64,000 nt of DNA, from contig CAVYGS010000005.1 of NCBI GenBank assembly GCA_963768185.1, positions 1,116,001-1,180,000 on the forward strand, written 5' to 3'. Made by a program: the position numbers and the translations under genes. Shown one piece after another: positions 15,510 through 24,819 of the stretch. This stretch comes from Palsa-461 sp963768185 (lineage in GTDB: Bacteria > Actinomycetota > Acidimicrobiia > Acidimicrobiales > RAAP-2). Below the pieces are notes generated by a model, which was not told where the DNA came from, did no database searches, and saw nothing but the letters and a program-made list of their open reading frames with translations. Numbering within the stretch: the first letter of the stretch is position 1; every line of letters starts with the position of its first letter.

Positions 15510-17387
15510 TCAGCCGGTCAGGAAGTCGACGATCCCCCGGACGTAGGTCTCCTGGTCGTCATAGAGCGCGCAGTGACTGCCTCCCGGGCAGTGCAGGTAG
15601 GTCCCGCTCTGGACGGTCTCGGACATCCAGCGCATGTGCTCGGGGTCCATCGTGTCGTATGTCGCTCCGATGACGAGGGTCGGCACCGAGATGCGGTGGA
15701 GGTCGGCGGTCCGATCCCAGTACGCCAGCCGGCCGGACGCGCCGAGCTCGCTCGGACCCTGCATCGTCACGTAGACGTCCGGGTTCATGTGCTTGAACAC
15801 CCGCTGCATTGGGTCCGGCCACTCCGCTTCGGGGATGCGGATCACGTGCTTCTCGTAGTGGTGCGGGACGAGCAGCTCCATGTAGCGGGGGTCCTCGGTG
15901 CTGTCGGTGGCCTCGAGGTGCTTGATCTCGGCCAGGACGTCCTGGTCCATCTCGGGCATGAGCGCCTGTTCGGCGTAGAGGTTGTACGCCGGGATGCTCG
16001 CCATCATGTTGGAGATGATCAGCCCCTTCAGCTGCTCCTGGTGCGCGAGCGCGTACTCCATGGCCAGGATTCCGCCCCAAGAGTGGCCGAGCAGGTAGAA
16101 GTTGTCCGACCCGAGTCCGAGCGCGACGCGCACCTGCTCGACCTCGTCGACGAAGCGCTCGACCTGCCAGAGGTCGATGTCGTTGGGCTGGTCGCTGTAG
16201 TACGAGCCGAGCTGGTCGTAGTAGTAGTACTCGATCCCCGCTTGAGGCAGGTGACTGTCGAAGCCCTCGAACTCCTCATGAGTACAGCCCGGACCGCCGT
16301 GGAGGAGGAGCAGCTTCACCTCGGGGTTGTTGCCAGTGCGCTTGGTCCAGACCTTGTAGGTCCCGCTCGGGGTCTCGATCGGGATCGTGCGGACGCCGCC
16401 CGCCAGCCGATCGTCCCGCCCGGTGTTGTCGACGTAGCTCGAGCTCACGGGCGGGACATCCGGGGCGAGGAACGCGAGGAGTCCATCGACAAAGGTCCGG
16501 GCGTCGTCGTAGAGGACGAGGTGACTGCCAGCAGCGCAGGGGAGGTAGGTGCCATCTCGCACCGCGTCCGCGATCGAGCGCATGTGCTCGGGGTCCATCG
16601 TGTCGTGCGCGCCCCCGACCACGAGGGTCGGCACGGAGATCTCGTGCAGGTCGCCGGTCCGGTCCCACGCCACGAGCTTCTCGGTACCGATCAGCTCGCT
16701 CGGTCCCCACAGTGTCCGGTACACCTGCTGGTTCACATGGGAGAACATCCGAGTGATCGGCTCGGGCCAGTCCGCTGAGGGCATCCGCAGGATGTGGTGC
16801 ACGTAGTAGTGCTCGATGAGCAGTTCGAGGTAGCGCGGTTCATGGGACGCGCCGGTCTCCTCGAGGTGCCGGATCTCTGCCAAGGCGTCCTGGTCCATCT
16901 CGGGGATGAGGACCTCCTCGGCGTAGCGGTTGTAGGCCGGGACGCTCGCCATCATGTTGGCGATCACCAAGCCCTTCAGGTGCTCCTGGTGGGCGAGCGC
17001 GTATTCGATCGCCAGGAGCCCGCCCCAGGAGTGGCCGAGGAGGTAGAAGTCCTCGAGACCGAGCGCGACCCGCACCTGCTCCACCTCGTCGACGAACCGT
17101 TCGAGGTCCCACAGTTCCGGGTCGTCGGGTTGGTCGCTGTAATAGGACCCGAGCTGGTCGTAGTAGTAGTACTCGATCCCAGCTTGCGGGAGGTAGCTGT
17201 CCAAGGCCTCGAACTCCTCGTGGGTGCAACCCGGGCCGCCGTGGAGGAGGAGCAGCTTCACGTCGGGGTTGTTTCCGACACGCTTGGTCCAGACCTTGAA
17301 GCGCCCCTTGGGTGTCTCGACCGGCACCATCGTGATCCCGCCCGTGAGCAGGTCGGAGCGGCCCGAGTAGTCGTAATACCCCGTCAT
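15510..17387 (-). CDS. Double-domain proline-iminopeptidase-like alpha/beta hydrolase (in-frame tandem fusion)
   Basis: One 625-residue open frame holds two complete copies of a proline-iminopeptidase-type hydrolase (each about 305 residues). Both have the oxyanion segment LLLLHGGPGCTHEEFE, the YYYYDQLGSYYSDQP stretch, the nucleophile elbow GHSWGG (Ser about residues 118 and 434) and a C-terminal acid/His region. Single-copy family members are about 290-310 residues and cleave N-terminal Pro from peptides or hydrolyse related amides and esters. The copies join at LAFLAPDVPPVSSSYVDNTG with no stop. A GTG at the junction could start the second copy but has no ribosome site. ATG 17385-17387 is the start, 11 bases after an acetyltransferase gene. 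Confidence 0.88.
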   Translation of the reverse strand: MTGYYDYSGRSDLLTGGITMVPVETPKGRFKVWTKRVGNNPDVKLLLLHGGPGCTHEEFEALDSYLPQAGIEYYYYDQLGSYYSDQPDDPELWDLERFVDEVEQVRVALGLEDFYLLGHSWGGLLAIEYALAHQEHLKGLVIANMMASVPAYNRYAEEVLIPEMDQDALAEIRHLEETGASHEPRYLELLIEHYYVHHILRMPSADWPEPITRMFSHVNQQVYRTLWGPSELIGTEKLVAWDRTGDLHEISVPTLVVGGAHDTMDPEHMRSIADAVRDGTYLPCAAGSHLVLYDDARTFVDGLLAFLAPDVPPVSSSYVDNTGRDDRLAGGVRTIPIETPSGTYKVWTKRTGNNPEVKLLLLHGGPGCTHEEFEGFDSHLPQAGIEYYYYDQLGSYYSDQPNDIDLWQVERFVDEVEQVRVALGLGSDNFYLLGHSWGGILAMEYALAHQEQLKGLIISNMMASIPAYNLYAEQALMPEMDQDVLAEIKHLEATDSTEDPRYMELLVPHHYEKHVIRIPEAEWPDPMQRVFKHMNPDVYVTMQGPSELGASGRLAYWDRTADLHRISVPTLVIGATYDTMDPEHMRWMSETVQSGTYLHCPGGSHCALYDDQETYVRGIVDFLTG

Positions 17388-17398
17388 CGGCGCCGACC

Positions 17399-18148
17399 CT
17401 ACGAGGAGTCCGGGGCGCCCGCCTCGGTCGGTCCCGAGCCGGCTCGAGGTGGCCGGACCACGATGATGTCGATCCCCCTTCGCTCGACGAACCCGAGCGT
17501 CCGGTACAGCCGGATGGCGTTGGAGTTGGTGGCCGCCACGTGCAAGAGCGCGTGATCTCCCCGGGTGCGGATCGCCGCGACGACCGCCAACACCAGGCGG
17601 CTCGCCAGGCCACTCCCACGGACCGACTCGTCGGTGCACACCGCGCTCACCTCCGTCCACCCCGGCATCTTCAGGCGCTCCCCCGCCATCGCGACCAGGA
17701 CGCCTTCCCGCCTGATCCCGAGGTAATCGCCGAGCTCGATGGTCCGGGCCAGGAACGGACCGGGCTTGGTCCGCTCCACGAGCTCGAGCATCTCGGGGAC
17801 GTCGGCCACCCCCAAGGGCACCGCCTCGCCGTCGGGTGCGCCGCCGAGTTCGGGGGCCACCATCTGGAGACACGGCACCGTGAGGACGGTCTCCCAGTCG
17901 AAAGGGACCGGCGACTGCGGCGCGATGACCGCCATGGTCCTTGTCCCGAGGAGGCGGGCGGCGTCCGCCCACGCGCTGTCGTCGGCACCATCTTCGAGTG
18001 CCCCGAAGACCGAAACCTGGCGCAGGTAGCGAGCTGCAGCCCCGACGCGTTCGGCGGCACTGCGGTGTGGTCCGACGAGGGCGCTCCACCCCGGATTGTC
18101 GAGGACCTGCTCTTCGGAACGCCGGTCGCCCGCCTCCGGTTCGACCAC
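17399..18148 (-). CDS. GNAT family N-acetyltransferase
   Basis: The 249-residue protein has a C-terminal FR47-like acetyltransferase fold: EVSAVCTDESVRGSGLASRL (about 166-185) binds acetyl-CoA, and NSNAIRLYRTLGFVERR is the usual terminal segment. The N-terminal 100 residues resemble no motif I know. The start is GTG 18146-18148, four bases after the preceding acetyltransferase gene. It probably shares a transcript with that gene and the double hydrolase, so its substrate may be an amine or peptide handled by the same group. Confidence 0.8.
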   Translation of the reverse strand: MVEPEAGDRRSEEQVLDNPGWSALVGPHRSAAERVGAAARYLRQVSVFGALEDGADDSAWADAARLLGTRTMAVIAPQSPVPFDWETVLTVPCLQMVAPELGGAPDGEAVPLGVADVPEMLELVERTKPGPFLARTIELGDYLGIRREGVLVAMAGERLKMPGWTEVSAVCTDESVRGSGLASRLVLAVVAAIRTRGDHALLHVAATNSNAIRLYRTLGFVERRGIDIIVVRPPRAGSGPTEAGAPDSS

Positions 18149-18152
18149 GCCG

Positions 18153-19121
18153 CTACGCCGTCGAGAAGTGGAACACCGCGTGCTCTACATCGTCGTCCGG
18201 CGACCCGAGGACCGAGCGCGCCACCGGGCCGGCTGCCGCGGCCTCGATCACCGCTGGCCAGAACACCGACGCCTCGTCGTTGTCGAGGTCGTGGCGCACC
18301 TCCCAGCGCCCGGGAACCTGCTTGAACATGGCGGCCGCGGCGCGGCGGCCGACCCCGCTTCGCCGATGCGCCCGGGTGACGAAGAACTCCGAGACGTCTT
18401 GCCGTCCGTCATCACGCTCGCGGACCATCACAAAGCCGGCCGGGGTGCCCCCGTGCCGGATGATCCAGGCGCGGCGCTGCGGGTCGGTGAAGTACGCGTC
18501 GAAGTAACGATACGGATACCGGCCGTCGTCGGCGACCTCGAGCGGCCGGATCGACGAGAAGTCGTGGATGTAGAGCTGGAGCAGATTGCCGAGAAGCGCT
18601 CGCTCTTGCTCGGTCACCGGGTAGAGGCTGACCGGTGCGCCCTCCGTCCTCGTCAGGACGCGCTCCAGCTCGATCTCGTCGCGCACGGCGATGCCGTCGG
18701 CTTCCCTCGGGATGCTCGGCTTGATTCGGCGCGCCTCGTCGACGGCGCCCGGGCGCAACGCGGCCAGCCGGAACCCGCGTCGCTGGTAGAAGGCGAGCGC
18801 GCCGAGATTGTCGTTGGTCGTGACGAGCCAGACGCGTCGATCGCCCCGTCCTGCCGCAAGGTCGGTCACGGCGGTCAACAGCGCTGTCCCGACCCCCCGT
18901 CGCTCGCGCAGCGAGTCGAGTGTGACGACCTCGAGTCCGTCGGGCGACGCCGCGTGTGTGAGAAGCCCGACCGGCTCGCCGTCGACCTCGGCAATCAGCG
19001 CGGCCAGACCCGCCGCATCGTGGACGCGGCCACGGCTCACGATCGCGCTCGATGTCCAGCGCTCGACGAGCACGCGCTCGACGAAAGCACTGTCGTTCGG
19101 CCCGCCCTCTCGTACGTCCAT
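18153..19121 (-). CDS. Tandem GNAT acetyltransferase (two domains)
   Basis: This protein of 322 residues (from ATG 19119-19121) contains two GNAT domains. The N-terminal one has LDSLRERRGVGTALLTAV and ALAFYQRRGFRLA. The C-terminal one has SEFFVTRAHRRSGVGRRAA. The second half, with YPYRYFDAYFTDPQRRAW and SSIRPLEVADDGRYPY, resembles acetyltransferases often annotated as yedL-like or hypothetical. An in-frame ATG ten codons upstream is also possible. It heads a minus-strand run with a second acetyltransferase and the double hydrolase. Confidence 0.8.
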   Translation of the reverse strand: MDVREGGPNDSAFVERVLVERWTSSAIVSRGRVHDAAGLAALIAEVDGEPVGLLTHAASPDGLEVVTLDSLRERRGVGTALLTAVTDLAAGRGDRRVWLVTTNDNLGALAFYQRRGFRLAALRPGAVDEARRIKPSIPREADGIAVRDEIELERVLTRTEGAPVSLYPVTEQERALLGNLLQLYIHDFSSIRPLEVADDGRYPYRYFDAYFTDPQRRAWIIRHGGTPAGFVMVRERDDGRQDVSEFFVTRAHRRSGVGRRAAAAMFKQVPGRWEVRHDLDNDEASVFWPAVIEAAAAGPVARSVLGSPDDDVEHAVFHFSTA

Positions 19122-19171
19122 CGGGTCAGCCTGCCGCACCCCCGGCGGCACCCGCGCCGGAGGCGTGACCC

Positions 19172-21034
19172 TCAGGCTGCCTCGGCCTGCAGCACCTCAG
19201 TGAGTGGGCGTCGAGCACCGAGGCGCGCCGGCACCGTGGTCAGACCGGCCACGGCCACGAGGGTCCCGAGCACGGTGAGAACCAGCCAGAGAACAGGCGG
19301 CGCGATGGCTCCGCCTTTGGCCGCGGCATTGAACAGGAGGATGCCCAACGCCACGCCCACGAGGGTCCCGGGGAGGGCGGACAGCACCTGCGCGATGGCC
19401 AGACCCTCGTCGACCTGTCGCGACCGCGCTCCGAGTGCGCGCATGAGCGCAGAGGAACGCCTCGAATCGATCACCGTGGCCCACGTGGTGAAAACAGCGT
19501 TGAGCACGGCCAGCGTGACGAGCATGATCGTGATGATCTCCAGCATCTGGAGGTCCCGATTCGCCACGGGGTCCGAGAGCCCGGTGCCCGTGAGACCGGT
19601 TGCCGCGGCCCTCGAGAGCTTCGAGTCGGCCGCGGCGTGGAACGAGATCACCGCCACCAGGCCGGCAACTGTCACGGCGATGTTCGCGGCGCTCAGCAGA
19701 GCCCTCCGAGGTCGCCGCGCCACGGTGCGGACCGCGAGCAGTGCGGGCACGGGCAGCCTCCTCGAGATCCGAATCAGGGTCGCCCGCCGCCGGGGCGGCC
19801 GCGCGACGTCAGCCAGCGCGTGCACCGTGCTGGTACGGGCGGCGCGGATGGCTGGCACGAGGGCCGAGCCGAGCGCGACTGCGATCGCCACGCCGACAAC
19901 CTCGAGGACATTGACGACGGTCAGCGACGGCGAACCCGGCGCCCCGATCAGCGCCGCGCCGGGATTCGTCAAGAGCGGCGCGACCAGCCGCCCGACCACC
20001 AGCCCAATCCCCGCGGCGAACACCGCCAGGAAGAGGTTCTCGGACAAGAAGGTCACCGCAATCAGCGCTGGGGTTCCCCCGACGGCCTTGAGCAACCCCA
20101 CTCGGTGGGCGTACTCCGACAGCCGCCTTCCGACGAGGACGGCCACGCTCGCGATCGCCAGCAAAGCGAGCAGGATCGAACCCGGCGCGAGGACGGATTG
20201 CGCGTCCTGAACGAGCAGCGCATCCGCGGAGGCGATCCCGTCCCACGTCGAAAACCACACGCCCGAGCCCGGGCCGCCGGGACCACTGAACCGTGGCCCC
20301 CCGTTCGGCAACGCCATGTGGGCGCTCGCAAACGCGTCTGCGTCCGCCGGATTGGCCAGCTTGAGGTCCAAAGCGAAGTCGGCGATCGGGTTGTCCTTCG
20401 AGCTCAGCCCGAAGGCGTCCGTCTCGGTGAGCCAGGCCAGGCCGATGTTCCGAGACCCTGCGATCTGCGGGCTCTGCGGAAAATCGGCGCAGGTGTTGGT
20501 GGTGAAGTAACAGAGGTTCGGATAGGGCGCCTGTGCCGCGGTGACCGCGACTCCGGCGACCGTGAACGATTGGCCGTTCAGGTTGACTCGGGCACCCACG
20601 CCCACACCGAGCGCCTGCGCGAAGGTCCGCTCCAACACCACACCGTCGCTGCGTACCCAGTTGCCCGCGGTGACCTTGGGCTGGTCCACCGCGACAGCGC
20701 GCGCTGTGCGGCCCTCGGCGAACACCCCGGCTGTGTGGCCGTCCGCCTTGATGACGGCCGACACGATCGGGTAGGGCCCGCTGGATGCGCTGACGCCCTT
20801 GGCGTGTGCGTAACGATCGATCTGGCTCGGTGTCGTCCCGTACGCAACGAGGTCAGGCCCCTTGGTCTCCGCGCGGGTCTGCTGGAAGGGTTGGTTGGTC
20901 ACACCACGCAGGGCGAGGGCCATGGTCAGGGTCGCGGCAGCGGCCGCGATCGCCACAACGAGCAACAGTGCTTCGGCCAGGTGCTTGCGGACGTCGCGTG
21001 CGACAAGGCGACAGACGAGGAGCGTGCGGCCCAT
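19172..21034 (-). CDS. ABC transporter permease, FtsX/MacB-like
   Basis: A 620-residue membrane protein has two FtsX-type permease regions and an extracytoplasmic domain between the first helix (about residues 18-42) and the helices from about residue 285. Membrane helices near 285-305, 330-355, 375-400, 445-465, 500-525 and 555-600 are evident from sequence. Such permeases work as mechanotransmission or export units for lipoproteins, peptides or antibiotics. It pairs with the ATPase gene three bases upstream and is controlled with the PadR gene. Confidence 0.88.
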   Translation of the reverse strand: MGRTLLVCRLVARDVRKHLAEALLLVVAIAAAAATLTMALALRGVTNQPFQQTRAETKGPDLVAYGTTPSQIDRYAHAKGVSASSGPYPIVSAVIKADGHTAGVFAEGRTARAVAVDQPKVTAGNWVRSDGVVLERTFAQALGVGVGARVNLNGQSFTVAGVAVTAAQAPYPNLCYFTTNTCADFPQSPQIAGSRNIGLAWLTETDAFGLSSKDNPIADFALDLKLANPADADAFASAHMALPNGGPRFSGPGGPGSGVWFSTWDGIASADALLVQDAQSVLAPGSILLALLAIASVAVLVGRRLSEYAHRVGLLKAVGGTPALIAVTFLSENLFLAVFAAGIGLVVGRLVAPLLTNPGAALIGAPGSPSLTVVNVLEVVGVAIAVALGSALVPAIRAARTSTVHALADVARPPRRRATLIRISRRLPVPALLAVRTVARRPRRALLSAANIAVTVAGLVAVISFHAAADSKLSRAAATGLTGTGLSDPVANRDLQMLEIITIMLVTLAVLNAVFTTWATVIDSRRSSALMRALGARSRQVDEGLAIAQVLSALPGTLVGVALGILLFNAAAKGGAIAPPVLWLVLTVLGTLVAVAGLTTVPARLGARRPLTEVLQAEAA

Positions 21035-21037
21035 GGC

Positions 21038-21777
<740 letters not shown>

Positions 21778-21781
<4 letters not shown>

Positions 21782-22296
21782 CGTGTGCTCCCTCCATCGG
21801 TCCAGCTGCGTTCACAGATCTCGAGCCAGCGCAGGTCCGCTTGCAGCCGGAGGACGATGCCCTCGAGCAGCAGGCCAGCCGCGGAGTCGTCGGCCTCTGC
21901 CATCGCCGCGCGTTGCACGTCTCGCAGGCGCCTGAGCAGCTCGCGGCGCTGGCCGTCGACAATCGCGATCGGGTCGGCCAGCTTGGCGGCGGCGGCGGCG
22001 ATGAGCTTCAGGTGGAACTCGGCCAGGTCGGGGCGGGGCCAGTCGACCTCGGCCAGCCACTCGGCGACCCGTTCGTGGCCCGAAGGAGTGAGCTCATACA
22101 CCTTGCGGTCCTCAGGGGTCTCCGAAGCACGGCGGGCGATGAGTCCCGCCTTCTCGAGCCGGCGCAGGGTGACGTAGATCTGCCCGTCGTTCATCGACTC
22201 ACCGAGCGGACCCAGGGCCATGTCCAGCCGCGCCCGCAGCTGGTAGCCCTGGGAGGGCTCCTTCGCCAACATTGCAAGCACGACTTCCTGTTGCAC
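21778..22296 (-). CDS. PadR family transcriptional regulator
   Basis: A 172-residue PadR-type regulator: winged helix at residues 1-about 85 (VVLAMLAKEPSQGYQLRARL, then GQIYVTLRRLEKAGLI) and a C-terminal helical dimerisation domain. The start is GTG 22294-22296. It is the first gene of a regulator-ATPase-permease operon, an arrangement in which PadR often senses the exported compound. Two perfect palindromes lie 12-41 bases upstream and are probably its own operator. Confidence 0.9.
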
Positions 22297-22307
22297 CAGG
22301 CCCCTAT

Positions 22308-22337
22308 CTAACCGTTAGGCATGAGGATAACCGTTAT
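22308..22337 (-). promoter_or_regulatory. Twin palindromic operator upstream of padR
   Basis: CTAACCGTTAG (22308-22318) and ATAACCGTTAT (22327-22337) are perfect inverted repeats (5-1-5) sharing the core TAACCGTTA. Their centres are 19 bases apart, close to two helical turns. They sit directly before the padR start in the expected promoter position. Confidence 0.7.
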
Positions 22338-22393
22338 ATTTGGAGGAGTCAAGACACTTCCGAGAAAGGAGCGGCGAGGGACGGCGACGTCTT

Positions 22394-22415
22394 GAGCTTC
22401 CACGCGTGGGAGCTC
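22394..22415. repeat. 22-base near-perfect palindrome
   Basis: GAGCTTCCACGCGTGG followed by GAGCTC reads the same on both strands except for one central-flanking mismatch pair (T against G). It has no loop, so it is more likely a protein-binding site than a terminator. It lies between the padR operator and tRNA-Tyr. Confidence 0.6.
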
Positions 22416-22459
22416 CGCTTGCCGAGCATCGCAAGTCCCGGAACGGCAACGTACGACGT

Positions 22460-22483
22460 CACCAACCGCGGACGCGGTTGGTG
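22460..22483 (-). terminator. Terminator hairpin after tRNA-Tyr
   Basis: CACCAACCGC-GGAC-GCGGTTGGTG forms a perfect ten-base-pair stem with a four-base loop, 14 bases past the 3' end of tRNA-Tyr. No T-tract follows, as is usual in high-GC actinobacteria. Confidence 0.65.
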
Positions 22484-22497
22484 GCCGGGAACCAGGG

Positions 22498-22579
22498 TGG
22501 GCCGGGAGGGATTCGAACCCCCGTAGGCTGTGCCGGCAGATTTACAGTCTGCTTCCTTTGGCCACTCGGACACCGACCC
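22498..22579 (-). tRNA. tRNA-Tyr (anticodon GTA)
   Basis: The 82-base class II cloverleaf has acceptor GGGTCGG/CCGGCCC, anticodon stem-loop GCAGACTGTAAATCTGC, a long variable arm and T loop TTCGAAT. No CCA is encoded. Confidence 0.94.
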
Positions 22580-22656
22580 GCCCGAGAGGCTAGCGAACGC
22601 CGTGCGCAGGTCTCACGCTCGGGGGTGGCCGTCGGACCTGGCGATACGCTTCGTAC

Positions 22657-23145
22657 ATGCCCACCTTCGACATCGTCTCCGAGGTCGACATGCAGGAGGT
22701 CCGCAACGCGGTGGACCAGGCGAACCGCGAGGCGTCGACCCGGTTCGACTTCAAGAACACCGACTCAACGATCGAGATCGGTGAAAACGAGCTCGTTCTG
22801 CGCTCCTCGACCGAGGACCGCCTGAAGGCGCTCCGCCAGGTGCTCCAGGAGAAGATGGTCAAGCGCCAGGTCTCCTTGAAGGCCCTCGACGAGGGGAAGG
22901 TCGAGGACGCCTCGCATGGAGCGGCCCGGCAACGAATCGCCATCAAGGCCGGCATCTCGAGCGACAACGCACGGGAGCTGAACAAGTTCATCAAGGGACT
23001 CGGCCTGAAGGGCGTGAGCTCCCAGACCCAGGGCAATCAGGTCCGGGTGACGGGGAAGAAGCGTGACGACCTGCAGTCGGTGATCGCGGCTTGCAAGGAG
23101 AAGGACTTCGGCGTCCCCCTGCAGTTCGACAACTTCCGGGACTGA
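22657..23145 (+). CDS. YajQ family cyclic-di-GMP-binding/nucleotide-binding protein
   Basis: This 162-residue protein of the YajQ (UPF0234) family opens MPTFDIVSEVDMQEVRNAVD and keeps RFDFKNTDSTIEI, ARQRIAIKAG and the closing DFGVPLQFDNFRD. The fold has two RNA-recognition-like halves. Some members bind cyclic di-GMP and act with transcription regulators; in most actinobacteria the role is unknown. It is a monocistronic gene facing cobT, with three bases between the stops. Confidence 0.93.
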   Translation: MPTFDIVSEVDMQEVRNAVDQANREASTRFDFKNTDSTIEIGENELVLRSSTEDRLKALRQVLQEKMVKRQVSLKALDEGKVEDASHGAARQRIAIKAGISSDNARELNKFIKGLGLKGVSSQTQGNQVRVTGKKRDDLQSVIAACKEKDFGVPLQFDNFRD

Positions 23146-23148
23146 CCC

Positions 23149-24213
23149 TCAGGCGGGGCCCTCGCTGACCCCCGCGGAGTCGAAGGTCGCCATCTCGCGC
23201 AGCACCTTCGCCGCGCCCTGGAGGACCGGCAGCGCGAGGCACGCCCCGGTCCCCTCCCCGAGCCGCAGGCCGAGGTCGAGCAGCGGCACCAGTCCCAGGT
23301 GCTCGAGCGCCGCGGTGGCGCCGGGCTCGGTCGAGCGGTGGCCGGCGACCATGTAGCCAACCGACGCCGGCACGAGCGCCGCCGCCACGAGCGCCCCGGC
23401 CAAGGCGATGACCCCGTCGATCAGCACTGGGACGCCGGCGGCGGCCGCGCCGACGATGTAGCCGGCGAGAGCGGCGATCTCGAGTCCGCCGACCGAGGCC
23501 AGGAGCTCGACCGGTCCGGCTGCGCCCTCCTCCCGGGCGCGCTCGACGGCACCGGCCACGATCTCGATCTTCCGGGCCATGCGCCCGTCGTCGATACCCG
23601 TGCCGCGACCGGTCACCTCCGCCGCCGCCTTCGAGCAGATCGTGGCGATGAGGGCGGCGGACGGCGTGGTGTTGCCGATACCCATGTCGCCGGTCAGCAG
23701 GCACCGGTGGCCCGAACCGACCAGCTCGGCAGCGAGCGACGCTCCGACGTCCAGCGCGGCGTCCGCCTCGGACACCGTCATGGCTGGCCCCTTGGCGAGG
23801 TTCGCCGTGCCGGGGCGCACCTTGGAGCGGCGCACGCCGGCAATGTCGGGGAGCTCGGATGCCACGCCCACGTCGACGACCACCACCTCAGCGCCCACGT
23901 GGCGGGCCAGCACGTTCACGGCGGCGCCACCAGACCCGAAGTTGGCCACCATCTGCGCCGTGACCTCCTGGGGCCACGGCGAGATCCCCTCGGCCAGCAC
24001 CCCGTGATCGCCGGCGAACACGGCGACGACGGCAGGCGCAGGGACCGGCGGCGGGCAGGCGCCCGCGATCGCCGCCAGCTGGGCCCCGGCGTCCTCCAGC
24101 CGACCGAGCGAGCCGGGCGGCTTGGTCAGCCGGTCGTGAAGGGCGCGGGCCTCGGCGGCAGCCCGGGTGTTGACGGGGACGGCGCGTGCCGATGCCTCAC
24201 CGAAGGCTGCCAT
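23149..24213 (-). CDS. cobT: Nicotinate-nucleotide--dimethylbenzimidazole phosphoribosyltransferase
   Basis: CobT (354 residues) makes alpha-ribazole phosphate for the lower ligand of cobalamin. KPPGSLGRLE (about residues 31-40), AGDHGV, GDMGIGNTTPSAA and the catalytic-Glu loop RLGEGTGA (Glu about 320) are all present. No other cobalamin gene is adjacent. The window does encode a cobalamin-dependent ethylmalonyl-CoA-mutase-like protein, which would need the product. Its start overlaps the end of the gtrA-like gene by 17 bases. Confidence 0.95.
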   Translation of the reverse strand: MAAFGEASARAVPVNTRAAAEARALHDRLTKPPGSLGRLEDAGAQLAAIAGACPPPVPAPAVVAVFAGDHGVLAEGISPWPQEVTAQMVANFGSGGAAVNVLARHVGAEVVVVDVGVASELPDIAGVRRSKVRPGTANLAKGPAMTVSEADAALDVGASLAAELVGSGHRCLLTGDMGIGNTTPSAALIATICSKAAAEVTGRGTGIDDGRMARKIEIVAGAVERAREEGAAGPVELLASVGGLEIAALAGYIVGAAAAGVPVLIDGVIALAGALVAAALVPASVGYMVAGHRSTEPGATAALEHLGLVPLLDLGLRLGEGTGACLALPVLQGAAKVLREMATFDSAGVSEGPA

Positions 24214-24724
24214 CGCCGGAGGCCTCCTGGGCCTCGTCCTCGTTCTCGATGTGCTCGCCGATCTCCTCGGCCAAGGCCGGCACGTGGAACAGCCGGTTGA
24301 ACACCAACAGCTTGGCCACCCAGAAGATGGCGAAGCTGATGAGGTTGGCGCCGACCACGAGGATGGTCCGCTCGAGCTGGGGGTGGCCGTGCCCGATGTG
24401 CCGGGCGATGCTCGCGCCGATGACCGAGAACGCGATGCCCAAGACGGACATCGCCCAGAAGGGAATGACCTCCTTGGTCAGGTGCGAGCGGCCGCTCTTC
24501 CCCCAGGCCCAGTTCCGATTCAGCCAGTACGAGGGGAAGGTCGCCACGATGTTGGCGAAGACCGTGTCCTGGATCTCGCTGTGCTTGAAGATAAACCCGT
24601 AGACGATCACGAGGACCGTGAAGGACACGGCGGTCGAGATCACCGAAACCATCGAGTAGCGAAAGATCTTCTTGCCCTCGCGGGTGTTCAACCACAGCAA
24701 GAAGCGCTCGAGCATTTCGGGCAT
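24197..24724 (-). CDS. GtrA family membrane protein
   Basis: A 175-residue protein with four predicted membrane helices (about residues 22-42, 55-75, 90-112 and 122-145). FANIVATFPSYWLNRNWAWG is the family signature segment. GtrA proteins are thought to move or support polyprenyl-linked sugars for surface glycan modification. ATG 24722-24724 is chosen over an in-frame start six codons earlier. The acidic C-terminus overlaps the cobT start, suggesting a shared transcript without a functional link. Confidence 0.82.
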   Translation of the reverse strand: MPEMLERFLLWLNTREGKKIFRYSMVSVISTAVSFTVLVIVYGFIFKHSEIQDTVFANIVATFPSYWLNRNWAWGKSGRSHLTKEVIPFWAMSVLGIAFSVIGASIARHIGHGHPQLERTILVVGANLISFAIFWVAKLLVFNRLFHVPALAEEIGEHIENEDEAQEASGDGSLR

Positions 24725-24819
24725 TCCCGCCACTCTAACCAAGGGCCCAGAACCCCGACCTCCGTCTTCCGGGCCTGGTCATGTGGGGCCATGGCCCTCC
24801 GGACTGCTTACATGGCGCG

